From contig ML680092.1 in the NCBI GenBank assembly GCA_007922225.1, positions 1,211,308 to 1,275,307 of the forward strand: a stretch of DNA of 64,000 nt, in the 5' to 3' direction. The notes under the pieces are model-generated. The model was not told the origin of the DNA. It worked only from the letters and a program-made list of their open reading frames with translations, and made no database searches. Source of the stretch: Emydura subglobosa (taxonomy: Eukaryota > Chordata > Testudines > Chelidae). Below are positions 20,790 through 31,408 of the stretch, piece by piece (the stretch's first letter is position 1; every line of letters begins with the position of its first letter). A program made the translations under genes and the position numbers.

Positions 20790-23700
20790 ATGGACGACCT
20801 GGGTAAGGGACCCGCTGCCAGGCTGGGACCCGCCGCGCCCAGCCCCAGCCCGCCGCTGGACCTGGGGGCTGCAGCTTCCCCGTCGCTCCTCGCCTTGCTC
20901 CCAACCCACACCTCGCTTTTCTCTCCTCTCTCTTTCACTCCTTTTTTCTCTCCCTCTCCCCCTTTTCCACTCCTGTCTTTTTCTCTCTCTTTCACTCCCT
21001 TTTTTTCCTCTCTCCCTCTGTTTCCCCCTCCTCTTTTCTCTCTCTCTGGCTGCTTTTTGCTCCCACCCATCCATCTTTCCCTCTCCCCTCCTCAGCGCTG
21101 GCAGGGCGTGTGTAGGGGGGGGAGGGGCGCGTTTCCTCCCCCCCTCCCCAGCCTGTCCCCATCGGGAGGAGAAGGAATTTCTCACCATAGTCCTGTGGCT
21201 TCGTGGCACGGAGGTGCCGGGGTGGGGCCCAGCCTGCCAGAGGCGCTAAGATCCAGGGAGACCTCCCAATACCTTTCCTGCTACCCTCCTGAGACAGAGT
21301 TTTAGCCACGTGCCCGGAGTCACTTCTCTTCCTCCCTTAATGCTGGGGGGCTGTGCCATGGGGAGCTACGCACAGTGGGGGGAGGCTGGAAGAGTTGGAG
21401 GTCTGTCTTGGGACTGGAGGCACAGGGCAAAGTTGGGGGGGGGCTGCGTCTCAGGATTAGGGGTGGGGACGGGTGGTGGGAGGAGTGGCTGTGTCACACC
21501 TCAGAGGCTGGGGGGCTGTGTCCCAGGAAGGGGACTTGAGGGGCATGGTTGGGGGGGCTGCACCCCAGGAAGGAGGCTGGGGATGCAAGGTTGGGGGGAA
21601 GGGGGTCCTAGGATATAGGAGCTGGGTGAGGGGATCTGAGTTCTAAGGGGGGACTGGATATCAAGGGAGGGAGCTAGATTGGGGGGCAGGGTGCTGAGTT
21701 GGGGGTGTGGAGGCTGTCCATCCCCACCCCAGGTAGGAGCCCCAGTGAGCCCGGCAGTGAAGCCAAGTCTGTGTTGGGGTGGGGGTCACTGAGCCCCCCT
21801 CAGGATTCACCCCCTTGCCAGATTTCCCCAGCACCCCACTCCCAGCAGGAGTGGAGCCACCCCCCCCCTTCCCGCCCCAAACCAACAGAGGCAGCCAGCA
21901 ACAGGTGTGGCCAGGACTGGGGGATTCCACTGGGTGTGGGCATCTGTTTGGGGGAGAACTACTGGCTACCAGGTGTGTGGGAGGTCTGGCTGCGGAGGAA
22001 GCCATGGGGTGCTGGCTGGGCAGCCCCCATCCTGGGCTCACTAAACCTAGATCCCACTTTTCCTCCCATCCCCTGATTTGGTTTGTTATTGTAAGGTCTC
22101 CTGTGACTGACAGAGGGGCTGTATTCATAGTGGTTTGTTGTTGTAGGGTCTCCTGTGAGTGCTGTGCCCACAAGCACTGGTTTGTTAGTATAGGGTCATT
22201 TGGGAGGGCTGCCAAGGTTGGGTGGTTATCGTAGGATCTCTTTGGGACCTCAGGGGCTGATGGCACTCTTTTGTTATTGTAGGGTCGTTCACACATGCGT
22301 CTTTATTTTTATATGATCTCTTGTGGGTGTTGGGGCTCAACCCCTCCAACTTTTTGCTGCAGGGACTTTTGTGAGAACTCTATTATTGTAGGGTGTCTTG
22401 TGAGCACAAGGCTGAATACACTGGTTTGTTGTTGTAGGGTGACTCATGAGCAGCAGGTATATTTACACACAATGTTTTGTTGTTGTAGGGTGTTCATAAG
22501 TTCTGGGAGTACAGGCACTGTTTTAGTTTTGTAGGGTCTTCCTTAAGCGGTTGCTGAGAATACTGTTTTGTTTTTTTTAGGGCGCCCCATTATTGTAGGG
22601 CCTCCTGTGCATGCTGTGCAGGTTTGTTATGGTAAGAGGGGGTAGTGGGCACTGTGTGTTATTGTAGGGTCTCCTGTGACTTCAGGGCTGGTTTGCTTTC
22701 CCAGTGTTCTGGTGAGGGTTGGACCAGGCTGGGGTGGGACTTGTGGTCTTGCTCCTCCTTGGCTTGGCTGCTCCCGGCTGCTGGGCAATGAAAAGGCCTC
22801 TGTGGGGCTCAGTCTGTGCTGGAAAATGTTCCCACAAAGGAGTGATTGTATGGGGGGGGCAATCTCCTGGGAGGTGGCAAGGGCACTCGTCCCTCATGGT
22901 TGGCGCTGGCCCCAGTGTAGTGCAGCAGTTCGGCAGGGAGCAGGCGGGGGCCCAGCAGTGAGCAGGTGGGGGCCAGCAGGGGGCGCTGTGCAGCAGGGAG
23001 CAGGCGGGGGCCCAGCCGGGGGTGCTGTGCTGTGGGGGGCACTCAGCAGAGGGTCCTGTTCTGCAGGGAGCAGGTGGGGGCCCAGCAGGGGGCGCTGTGC
23101 CCTCATGGTCTGTGCTGATCCCAATGCCCCTATGTCCCTCCTCTCCATCCCCCTTCCCCTTCCCCGTCTGTCCTGTTTTCTTTTCCAGGTGACTCTGGCT
23201 CCCCTTCTTTCCCACTTTGCCCCCCTATAGTGGTGTTTGGTACGTACTGTGCAAGTTCCCCAGCCGGCCCAGGGCCATAGCACATGTGGCTACTCCTAGG
23301 ACACTGACACGGGGATCGTTTGTATTACTAAAGGCTGAAGGGCAGTGGAGTCTAGTGGTTAGAGCAGGGGGGACTGGGAGTCAGGACTCCTAGGTTATAC
23401 CCCAGCTCTGGGAGGATAGTGGGGTCTAGTGGCTTACTGTGGGGGATCTGGGTATCAGGACTCCAGTGTCCTTCCCCTAGCTCTGCGAAGACACAGATCT
23501 TGGTGCTAGTTCAGCAGCCCCAGAACTGGGTATCCTCTCTTTCTTCTCTCTGCTTCCCAGCGTTCCTGCTCCCTCTGTGCTGCCCCCTCCCCGCCAGTAG
23601 TCTCCCCAGATCCAGCCCAGCCTTTCCCCAACCCCCAGCCTCTCTCTCTGCTCCTCCAATAGATGCCCTGCTGGCTGATCTGGAGACCACGACCTCCCAC

Positions 23701-26700
23701 ATTTCCAAGCGCCCAGTACTGCTCACGGACTCTGGGGCAGCCCACGCCAATGGGCTGGGGCAGGATGGAACACCTGAGGCCAGGCCCCCTCCTCCACCCT
23801 ACAACCCTCAGCAGCCACAGCAGCAGGTAACACTAGGGGGTGCTGCAGGGAGCGGGGTGGGGGCTTAGTGGGGGGCTCTTTCTCTTCACAGTCAGTGGTG
23901 GCCCCAGCACAATGGCGCTAGGGGGCGTTGTGTTGCAGGCAGCAGGATGGACGATGGATCCCTGTGCAGCTGTTCAGCCCCTGCACTTCACCCCAGAGGT
24001 AGCTGCATCTCCCTGGTTAGTCTGAGACCCGCAATCGCATGTCACTGGTGAATCCAGAGGCCCGTTGATTGACTCCTCGTGCCCCCATGTGTCTCTCTTT
24101 GCAGGCCATGTCCACGGACCCCCCGCCTGTCTCTGCCTTGCCTAGCAGGGGTGATAAAGAGCATCTCTACAGGTGGGGCCTGGCACTGTCAGATTTAGTT
24201 CTACAGAGGGTGGTACTGGGAGGAAGTGAAAGGCACGGGTGTGGGAAAGGAGAAGGCGGGGGAGGGGTAGTTGGGGGGGGAGGAAGGGAGAGGCTGATGG
24301 GGGTGGGGTGTGTGGAACAGGGAGGAGTGGGTGGGGTGCAGAGAAGGAGAAGCAGGTGGGGGTGGGGTTTGTGAGGTGCAGCCGGCAGGAGAAGCGGGGT
24401 GGGGGAGGAGAAGAATGCCTTGGGGAGTGTGGGGTGGGGGAGGAGAAGTAGATGGGGGTGGGGGGGCAGCAGCGGGTAGGCCTCCCTTTGGCTCTGGCCC
24501 AGTCCCTGCTGGCCCTGATCCAGCTGCTCCATTAGGAGACGCCTTATAAATAGCCTCTCTGTCCCGCCCTGCTGCCTCCCCGCTGCTCCCCAGGCCGGAA
24601 CCAGCTCCGCCCTGCAGGACGGCTGTTCCCCGCACTCTGCTCACCCTCTGCTCCCCCCCAGCACTGTCTGCAAGCCCCGCTCGCCCTGGCCCAAAGAGCC
24701 AGCCGCGCCACCCTTCTCCTCGTCCAGCGGGGTGCTGGGCGCCGGCCTCTGCGAGCTGGACCGGTTGCTGCAAGAGCTCAACGCCACGCAGTTCAACATC
24801 ACAGGTATGGCACTACCACTCCCCACAAAGGCACTGTCCCGCTGCTCCCTGCCGGGCTGGGATCGGGGCCACCCCATGCTGGAGCATCTCCCCCTGTGAT
24901 TACGCAATGCTTCCCCCTGGAGGATAAGCATGGTCACTGCAGTCAACTAACGGAAACTGTCTCTGTGTGTGTCTGTGTGTCTTTCCCCCAGACGAAATTA
25001 TGTCACAGTTCCCATCCAACAAGGGCCCCGATGGGGAGAAGCGGAAGGAGAAGCCAGAGGATGCTGGGGAAGGGAGGTCCCCAACCCAGTGAGTGACCCT
25101 CCCATTTCTGGCCATTGGTCCATGGGCTTAAATATCCCACTGGTTGGGAGTCCAGGCTTGGTACTGAATGGGAAACACCCCAGAGGTGGCTGCATCTCAG
25201 TACCGTCTGAGGGATCCCTGTATAAACAGCACTGAGATCCTTTGGGGGGAAGTTTGGGGGGGTACAGTGATCATGCTGTCATTTCCCTCCTAGCTCCGCT
25301 GGCTCTACCCCACCTCCTGTGAAGCCGTCGGCCACGTCTGCTACCCTGGAGTTGGACAAGCTGATGGCCTCCCTGTCAGACTTCAGAGTCCAGAGCAATG
25401 TGAGTGCAGCATATGGGGAGTGAGGCTCAGTCTAGGGATGGGGGCTAATAAGATTAGGGTTCTTCCTAACCTCGATGGGATCTAGTAAGTGTGGGAGTAA
25501 AAGTAGCAAAGGGGTGTTTATGTGCATGTGTGTGTGTGTATGAGGAGGGACTTGTGTGTGTGAGCAAAGACTGGTATGTGGACAAGGGAATGTGTGCATG
25601 CAAATGTGTGCAAGAAGCAGTGTGTGTGCATGAGTGTGTGCAAATGTGTGCACGTATAAAGGGGGTGGAAGAGTGCGTGTGAGAAGCAGTATGTGCAAAT
25701 GAGTGTTCAGCTGTGTGTCTGTGTGCTTATAAATTATCATGGCAGAGTGTGTGTGCAAATGAGCATGTGCACACAAATGTGCCAGATGCAGTGTGTGTGT
25801 AAATGAGCATGGGAGAGCTTGTGTGCAAGGGCGGTATATGCAAGATAATTAGTGCATGAGTCAGCTGCAAGGCATCATGGGTCTGGGTGCGTGTGGAAAT
25901 GAACATGCAAGAGAGCAAGCTTAGGAGTAAGTTCACATGAGCCAGCAGAAGCATATGTGTGTGCCCACAAGTGCAAAGGTGAGGTTGTGTGTGCAAATGG
26001 AGGTGCAATAAAGAGACTCACAGCTGGTGGGCAAGTGAGTGTGAAAGTGCCTGTGGAGGCTACAGAGCAGTGGAGCACTAGTGCAAAAAACCTGGCGTGG
26101 GTGAGAAACCACAGGTGTTGGTGCCAATGTGGGCCACAGGGGCTGTGGTTGTGTGGAAAAGGACCTGGCGGCCCACAAGCGTGTGCCTTCTGGAGGGAGA
26201 GCCAGCAGGTGTGTGTCTGGGGGAGAGCTGGCAGTTGGCTGGGATCAGAAGTGGCATGCTGAGATCAGACATGGGGCGGGCGGTTGACTCTGCCTGTCCC
26301 CTGCCTAGATCCGCCCTGTGGAAGCCCAGGCACTGGGCACAGCGATGCCCTGGCACCGGCCTTCCGGCAGCCCACATTCTGGTATGTGGCTCAGCCTGGT
26401 GTGCTGCTGTGTGCCGTGTGGTGTGGTGCTGCCTGGCCCCAGACAGCGCTGGGGCGGCAAGCTGCCGCCGTGGGGCCTGGCTGGGTGGCGTTATTCTGGG
26501 CCGTGGTAATGCATGGGGGGGGCATAAAGCTCTGCATGGCGCCGGGTGTTGGATAGCATGGCACGGATTGCCAGAGCATCCTGTGTCGTCTCCTGGTATG
26601 GTGCTGCCTGGTTGGCCTGGTGCATGGGGGAAGGTAGCAAGTTCCCAGAGTGGGATTCTCTGTCAAACCGGAACGGGTCTGGGTGGCATCAAATGCCCAG

Positions 26701-29700
26701 GTATGTAAAAGATGCCCCATATCGCAGCAGCAAGGTACAGCTTAGTGCAGAGCCCTGTATCAGCCTGGCCTGGCACCCCCTGGTGTGAAACGGTGAATGC
26801 ACGGCCAGGGGCATGAACTGGATTGGTGTGGCGGGCTCTCATCTGCCCCGGAGTGGGTAAGTGGGTTACGGCGTGCTGTGGCATAGACTGGCCAGCACAC
26901 GACACAGCTTGGGGGTGGCATAGGCTGTGGGCGGCTGGTAGGCAAACCGCCTGGCACACTGAGTGGGGGGCACTGGTTGCAGCTGGGGGGCGCTGGGTGT
27001 TGTGTTTCAGTCAGGTGCTATGTGGCAGGGACGGGCACAATTTGATGTCCCATGTCATTCCTTGGGGCGGGGGGCACATGAGGGCAACAAAGAGGGTGCA
27101 ACTGGTGCTTTGTGGAGCAATTTGGTGCCGTTTGTGATTCTGGCTACTGCCAGGCAGCCTGATGGGGCTACTGTGGCAGACCCTGCATTGCTGTCCATCG
27201 GGACTCAGTGTGGCGCCGTATAGCATAAGTGCCATTTGGCGCTGCTGAGCAAAGAGCTGCCTGGAGCACTCTGGTGCTGTTGGCGCATCTCAGCACCTCC
27301 TATCATGGCGGGTTCCCCTTCCAGCTGCCGTCAGCCTCTGCTGCGCCCCCCCCCGGCCCCCACCCGACTCTCCTTGGCACAGCAGCCGGTGGTGTCATCC
27401 GTCTGCCCCTCTGCGCCATCCCCCTCAGCAGCGCCGGCCCCGCAGGGCGGCAACTTGGACAGCATGCTGGTGATGCTACAGTCGGACCTGAGTCGCCAGG
27501 GGATCTCCACCAGTACCAAAGGGCTCTGTGCATCCTGCCAGAAACCCATTGCTGGGCAGGTGAGAGCAGAACTGGGTATGCCCAGGGGGCAGAGGGAGAG
27601 AAAATCAGGGTGGTGGGTGTAGGAATCAGGGGCTGGGGGGGCAGAGGAGCAGGGCACCAGGGAGCAGGACTGGGGGAGTGGGCAGAAGTAGATTGGAGCG
27701 GGATGACATTGGAGGGGAATGACATTAGTTCTGGAAGGGGCAGATGAGGAGAGAGGGTGGGAGATGAGGAGGGTGTGGGGGGCACAGAGTGGAGGAGGGG
27801 CGGGGTGGTGCAGCACTGGGGAGGGGGCTGTGGGGACAGTTCAGGGGGAACAGGAGGAGCACCAAGTGGGGTGTGAGGGGATGAAGGGCAGGGGAGGCAG
27901 GTCAGTGGAAGGGCGATCTGGAGGAAGGGGAGGGGTTGGGGGAAATGGGAGGAGGGAGGGGTCTGGGGAGGAGACCAAGGAATGGTGGGAGTCCAGGACT
28001 GGGATGGGGGGAGGGACGCCAGAGTGGGAAGGGGGGAGAAGGGAGGATCTAGGTCTCTTCTTCTCTCAGTAATAGGCGTGCGTCCATCCATCTCTCTGTC
28101 CATCTGTCTCCCCTCACCCTTGCCCAGGTGGTGACAGCACTGGGCAGCACTTGGCACCCTGAGCACTTCGTTTGCACCCACTGCCAGAAGGAGATGGGGG
28201 GCAGCAACTTCTTTGAGAAGGATGGTGCCCCCTACTGTGAGAGGGACTACTTCCAGCTGTTCTCGCCCCGCTGCGGCCTCTGCAACGAGCCCATCCTGGA
28301 TGTGAGTTGACCATGCAGCGCCCTTCTGGTGCCATTCCCTCACAGCGCAGGGCAGGGCAGGAGAATGCAGTGCCACGCAGTGTGGCACAGTGTGAGAGAG
28401 TGCAGTGACATTCAGTGTGAGAGCATAGTACAGCACAATGCATTGCGGTGTTAGTGTCGTGTGTGATGGGTTCCCCCAGGGTGCAACTTGGAACTGTGGG
28501 ACCACTGTTCCCCCTTTAACTCTCCAACCTGGGCTGTCTCTCACAGCACCTTGCTAGTGACAAGCAGCAAACCCGTCCGGGCAGTGTTATCACCTGGCAA
28601 AACAGCTCTGCAGAGCCTCAAACCCCCGCTAGATTGCAGGAATGTTTACCTGGATTGCCTCTCACACTGTGATGCCCTTAGCAAACTACAGACCTCTGAC
28701 AGGTATTGCACTTACACAGACATCCACAGGCAGGGACACACCCACCTGCTTTCCTCAGTCATGCAGGAACCAACAATAGAGAGGCTCCAGGCAATTCCTC
28801 CCAGCCTTGCACCCCAGAACTGTATCCTTTTGCCCTGGTCAGAAGCCTGGCCAATATAAGTTCATAAATTCATAAGTTCAATAGGGAGAGGACACGCACC
28901 AGCCTTTGTAAACTGAGCTGAGATTTCCCAAGTACTTCAACCAAAACACACTGTTTTAGGTAAAACAGATTTATTAACTACAGAAATATAGATGTTAAGT
29001 GATTATAAGTGGTCACTTAAGAAACAAAAATAAAATTGCAATCTAAGTTGTACAAACTAAAGAGGATTTGAATCAGGCAGTGTCTCGCCCTGAGTGACGG
29101 TACAGGAAGGTTACAGATCCTCAATACACAGGCTGGATCAGCTCCTCCAGCCTGGGACCCCTTTCCCAGTTCAAAAGTCTTTGCCCTCCAGATGTGTTTC
29201 CAGGTGTTGAGTTGTGGGGGGGTGAAGCCAAGTGATGATGTCACTTTCCCTCTTTTATAACGTCTTCCAGCTTGCTGGAAAGAGCTGTGGCTAGGAGGTT
29301 GGGGGCGGGGGGTCATCCCCATGGCAGTGTCCGTTGTGTATGTGCTCTCTCTGTGAAGTCTTCATTGTAAACATTTCTTGAGATAGTGGATTCTTGCCTT
29401 GATGGGTGTTGGTGAGCCCTTAACACTGTCTGGCTACTCCATTGCTGGTTTCCCACCTCACAGCGTATTTTAGTAACATACACCGCAATCCTTCATAACT
29501 TCACATACAATGGTAGCACACACAATCCAACAGCAGATCAAGGCTTTTAAAATGCTACCTCACAAGGTATCCTTTGTCCCAAACATATCATAATTATACA
29601 ACAATGGGGAATATGGGGTTCCAGGGTGCTGCTTTAAGGCACAGAGTACTACTAAGGCAGCACATTGCAAGAGTGTGTGTGTGAGGCAGCACAGTGCCAC

Positions 29701-31408
29701 ACAGTGCAGTGCATGCAGTGATACATAGTGTGACAGAGCACTGTGCAATGGTGCAATGCAACACTGTGGAATGCAGTGCTATATATGGAGATATAGTGCT
29801 GCAGTGTGAGCAATGCAGTGACCGAGTGCAGTGTGACACAATACAGTGCAGTACTGTTTGTAGTGACTGCATGCAGTGTGGCCCAACAGCATGTGCGGTG
29901 AGGCTGTAGAGTGCAGTACAGTACTATCCAAAGCAGCATGATGGCCTGCACTGTTATGACATGCAGTGCAGGGATGCAGAGTGCAGTGCGATAGAATGCA
30001 GTGCATCACCATAAAATAGGTCAGGACAGTGTTAGAGAAGGCAGGGTAATGCCTCAAGAAGCAGTGATCTGCAATGCAGCGTGAAGCTATGGCATGCGGT
30101 GTGCTATGATGCAGCATGGCACAATGGTGCATGGAACAATGCAGTGAAGTGCAACAAGGCAATGCAGGGAACAGAAGCTGCATAAAGCAATGCAGGGAAA
30201 GAAGCTGCACGCTGCAGGGTCAGGCTGCTGAGTGTAGTGCATGGCTATGCCATGCAGCTCCAGAATGCAGTGCGGTGCAGTGGACTCCAGCGTGGTAGCG
30301 CCTCCCTCAGGCAGGTGGGTCCTTCTCACCCTGATTCTGTCCCTTCCAGAAAATGGTGACGGCTCTGGATAAGAACTGGCACCCGGAGCATTTCTGCTGC
30401 GTGAAGTGCGGGAGACCCTTCGGGGAGGAAGGTGAGTGAGGCACGCCCTCCCCACCGCACTGCACCCCACATCTGGGGGGACCTAGGCTGCATCCCAGTA
30501 GCCCATCTGTGAGACAGACCAGCCCACCAACTAGCACTGCCCTCCACTGCATCAGACCAGCCCCCCAACTAGCATTGCCCCTAGTGCATCCTCTCTGCAG
30601 GAGCACCCAGATCCCTAGCTTGCAGTGCCTCCACCTCCGCCCCCGCCCCACCCTGCTGCAGGGTGCCCAGGCCTGGGGAGCACACTGCACCCTGCTCTTT
30701 GCCTCCCCCTGCAGGCTTCCACGAGAAAGATGGCCAGCAATACTGCCGCCAGGACTTCTACGAGCTCTTCTCCACACGCTGCCAGGGCTGCAGCCAGGCC
30801 ATCCTGGAGAACTACATCTCAGCCCTCAGCACCCTCTGGCACCCCGAGTGCTTTGTCTGCAGGGTGAGCCCCCCCCGCCTGGCCAGAGCCTGGCGGTGCT
30901 GGAGGGGAGGGGGCAGGGCCATGTGGGGGAACAGGGGAGGAACAGGGCCATGTGGGGGAACAGGAATGGAGGGAGTGCGGGGGAGGGGAAGGGGGAGATG
31001 GGGGCAGTGCAGAGGGAATGTGCAGTGTGGAAGGAGGTGAAGAAGGGGCAATGGGGGGCTGACGCGGGAAGCGGGGGAAGCGTGCGTGCAGGTGCGGTGC
31101 GTGAGCTAACCCCCCTCTCCTCCATTCCTTCCCCACCCCAGGAGTGCTATGCGCCGTTCCTGCAGGGCAGTTTCTTTGAGCACGACGGGCGGCCCTTCTG
31201 CGAGACGCATTACCACAAGCAGCGAGGCTCGCTGTGCTGGGGCTGCGAGAAGCCCATCGCCGGGCGCTGCATCACTGCCATGGCCCGCAAGTTCCACCCC
31301 GAGCACTTCGTCTGCGCCTTCTGCCTCAAGCAGCTCAACAAGGGCACCTTCAAGGAGCAAAACGACAAGCCCTACTGCCACCCCTGCTTCCTCAAGCTCT
31401 TCGGCTGA
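20790..31408 (+). CDS. TGFB1I1: TGFB1I1 (Hic-5), paxillin-family LIM protein
   Basis: Focal-adhesion scaffold that also enters the nucleus as a steroid-receptor coactivator and is induced by TGF-beta. Eleven exons: 20790-20802, 23663-23826, 24105-24172, 24662-24804, 24992-25088, 25294-25399, 27335-27559, 28128-28301, 30350-30431, 30715-30863 and 31142-31408; 1,488 nt, 495 codons, all phases agree. LD motifs are visible: [10 protein letters not shown] (residue 5 on), [31 protein letters not shown] and [12 protein letters not shown]. Four LIM domains start near residues 262 (CASC), 321 (CGLC), 380 (CQGC) and 439 (CWGC), each with its zinc ligands, and the protein ends KLFG as in the family. Human Hic-5 has 461 residues. 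The only doubtful border is the start of exon 7, where an alternative acceptor 10 nt upstream leads into a C9 run. Intron 1 is 2.9 kb. Confidence 0.95.
22080..22680 (+). repeat. Minisatellite in TGFB1I1 intron 1, TTTGTTATTGTAGGGTCTCC
   Basis: About twelve degenerate units of 45-60 bp share the core TTTGTTnTTGTAGGGTnnnn followed by TGTGAnTGnnG. I see no coding potential. Many units contain TTGTAG followed by GG, which looks like a splice acceptor without a pyrimidine tract. Confidence 0.8.
22925..23115 (+). repeat. CTCF-like minisatellite in TGFB1I1 intron 1
   Basis: Units of about 35-60 bp contain GCAGGGAGCAGGnGGGGGCC followed by CAGCAGGGGGCGCTGTG. Two copies (about 22,973-22,992 and 23,081-23,098) read CCAGCAGGGGGCGCTGTG, very close to the CTCF consensus core CCASYAGRGGGCGC. 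Two further units keep weaker versions. Confidence 0.7.
23330..23490 (+). repeat. SINE-head dimer in TGFB1I1 intron 1
   Basis: Two units: GTCTAGTGGTTAGAGCAGGG with AGTCAGGACTCCTAGGTTAT, then GTCTAGTGGCTTACTG with ATCAGGACTCC. It stops about 170 bp before exon 2. Confidence 0.7.
25178..25235 (+). repeat. Single GGCTGCATCTCAG / GGGATCCCTGTATAAA unit
   Basis: CCCCAGAGGTGGCTGCATCT followed by TGAGGGATCCCTGTATAAAC in TGFB1I1 intron 5. It is a near-consensus copy of the family first noted at 14.1 kb. Confidence 0.8.
25500..26080 (+). repeat. Degenerate TGTGTGTGCAAATGAG minisatellite
   Basis: TGFB1I1 intron 6 begins with about 580 bp of TG-rich repeats in which (T)GTGTGCAAATGnG, GAGAAGCAG and CAAGnGnG recur at 10-40 bp spacing. 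It is purine-pyrimidine alternating in part, so Z-DNA-prone. Confidence 0.7.
26080..27320 (+). repeat. Degenerate low-copy repeats in TGFB1I1 intron 6
   Basis: The rest of intron 6 is built from loosely repeated pieces such as TGGTGTGnTGCTGCCTGG (26,397, 26,420, 26,600), TGGCATnnnnTGGGCGG and CAGCCTGGCnTGGCACC. I find no mobile-element hallmark and no exon. Confidence 0.4.
28330..28460 (+). repeat. GCAGTG-type satellite, left part
   Basis: Degenerate short repeat built on GCAGTGnnACnCAGTGTG in TGFB1I1 intron 8. The same pattern resumes at 29,640 after an inserted element. Confidence 0.7.
28463..29635 (+). repeat. LTR-like interspersed element inserted in the GCAGTG satellite
   Basis: The segment starts TGTGATGGGTTCCCCCAGGG and differs sharply in composition from the satellite on both sides. 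It contains GTTTTAGGTAAAACAGATTT with an AT-rich stretch at 28,950-29,050, shared with 2.50 kb. GGGGTTCCAGGGTGC near its right end (29,616-29,630) repeats the left end in direct orientation. No coding remains are seen. I take it for a solo LTR or similar retroelement; borders are approximate. Confidence 0.5.
29640..30290 (+). repeat. GCAGTG-type satellite, right part
   Basis: About 650 bp of degenerate GCAGTGnnAnnnnATGCAGTG repeats up to 60 bp before TGFB1I1 exon 9. Its unit is only 6-12 bp, so it is nearer to a decayed microsatellite than to a minisatellite. Confidence 0.75.

Noticed and set aside
27303..28544. 413-codon minus-strand frame across TGFB1I1 exons 7-8
   Set aside because: Antisense shadow of coding exons and of a G-rich intron; proline/serine-rich low-complexity translation and no own start or splice context.
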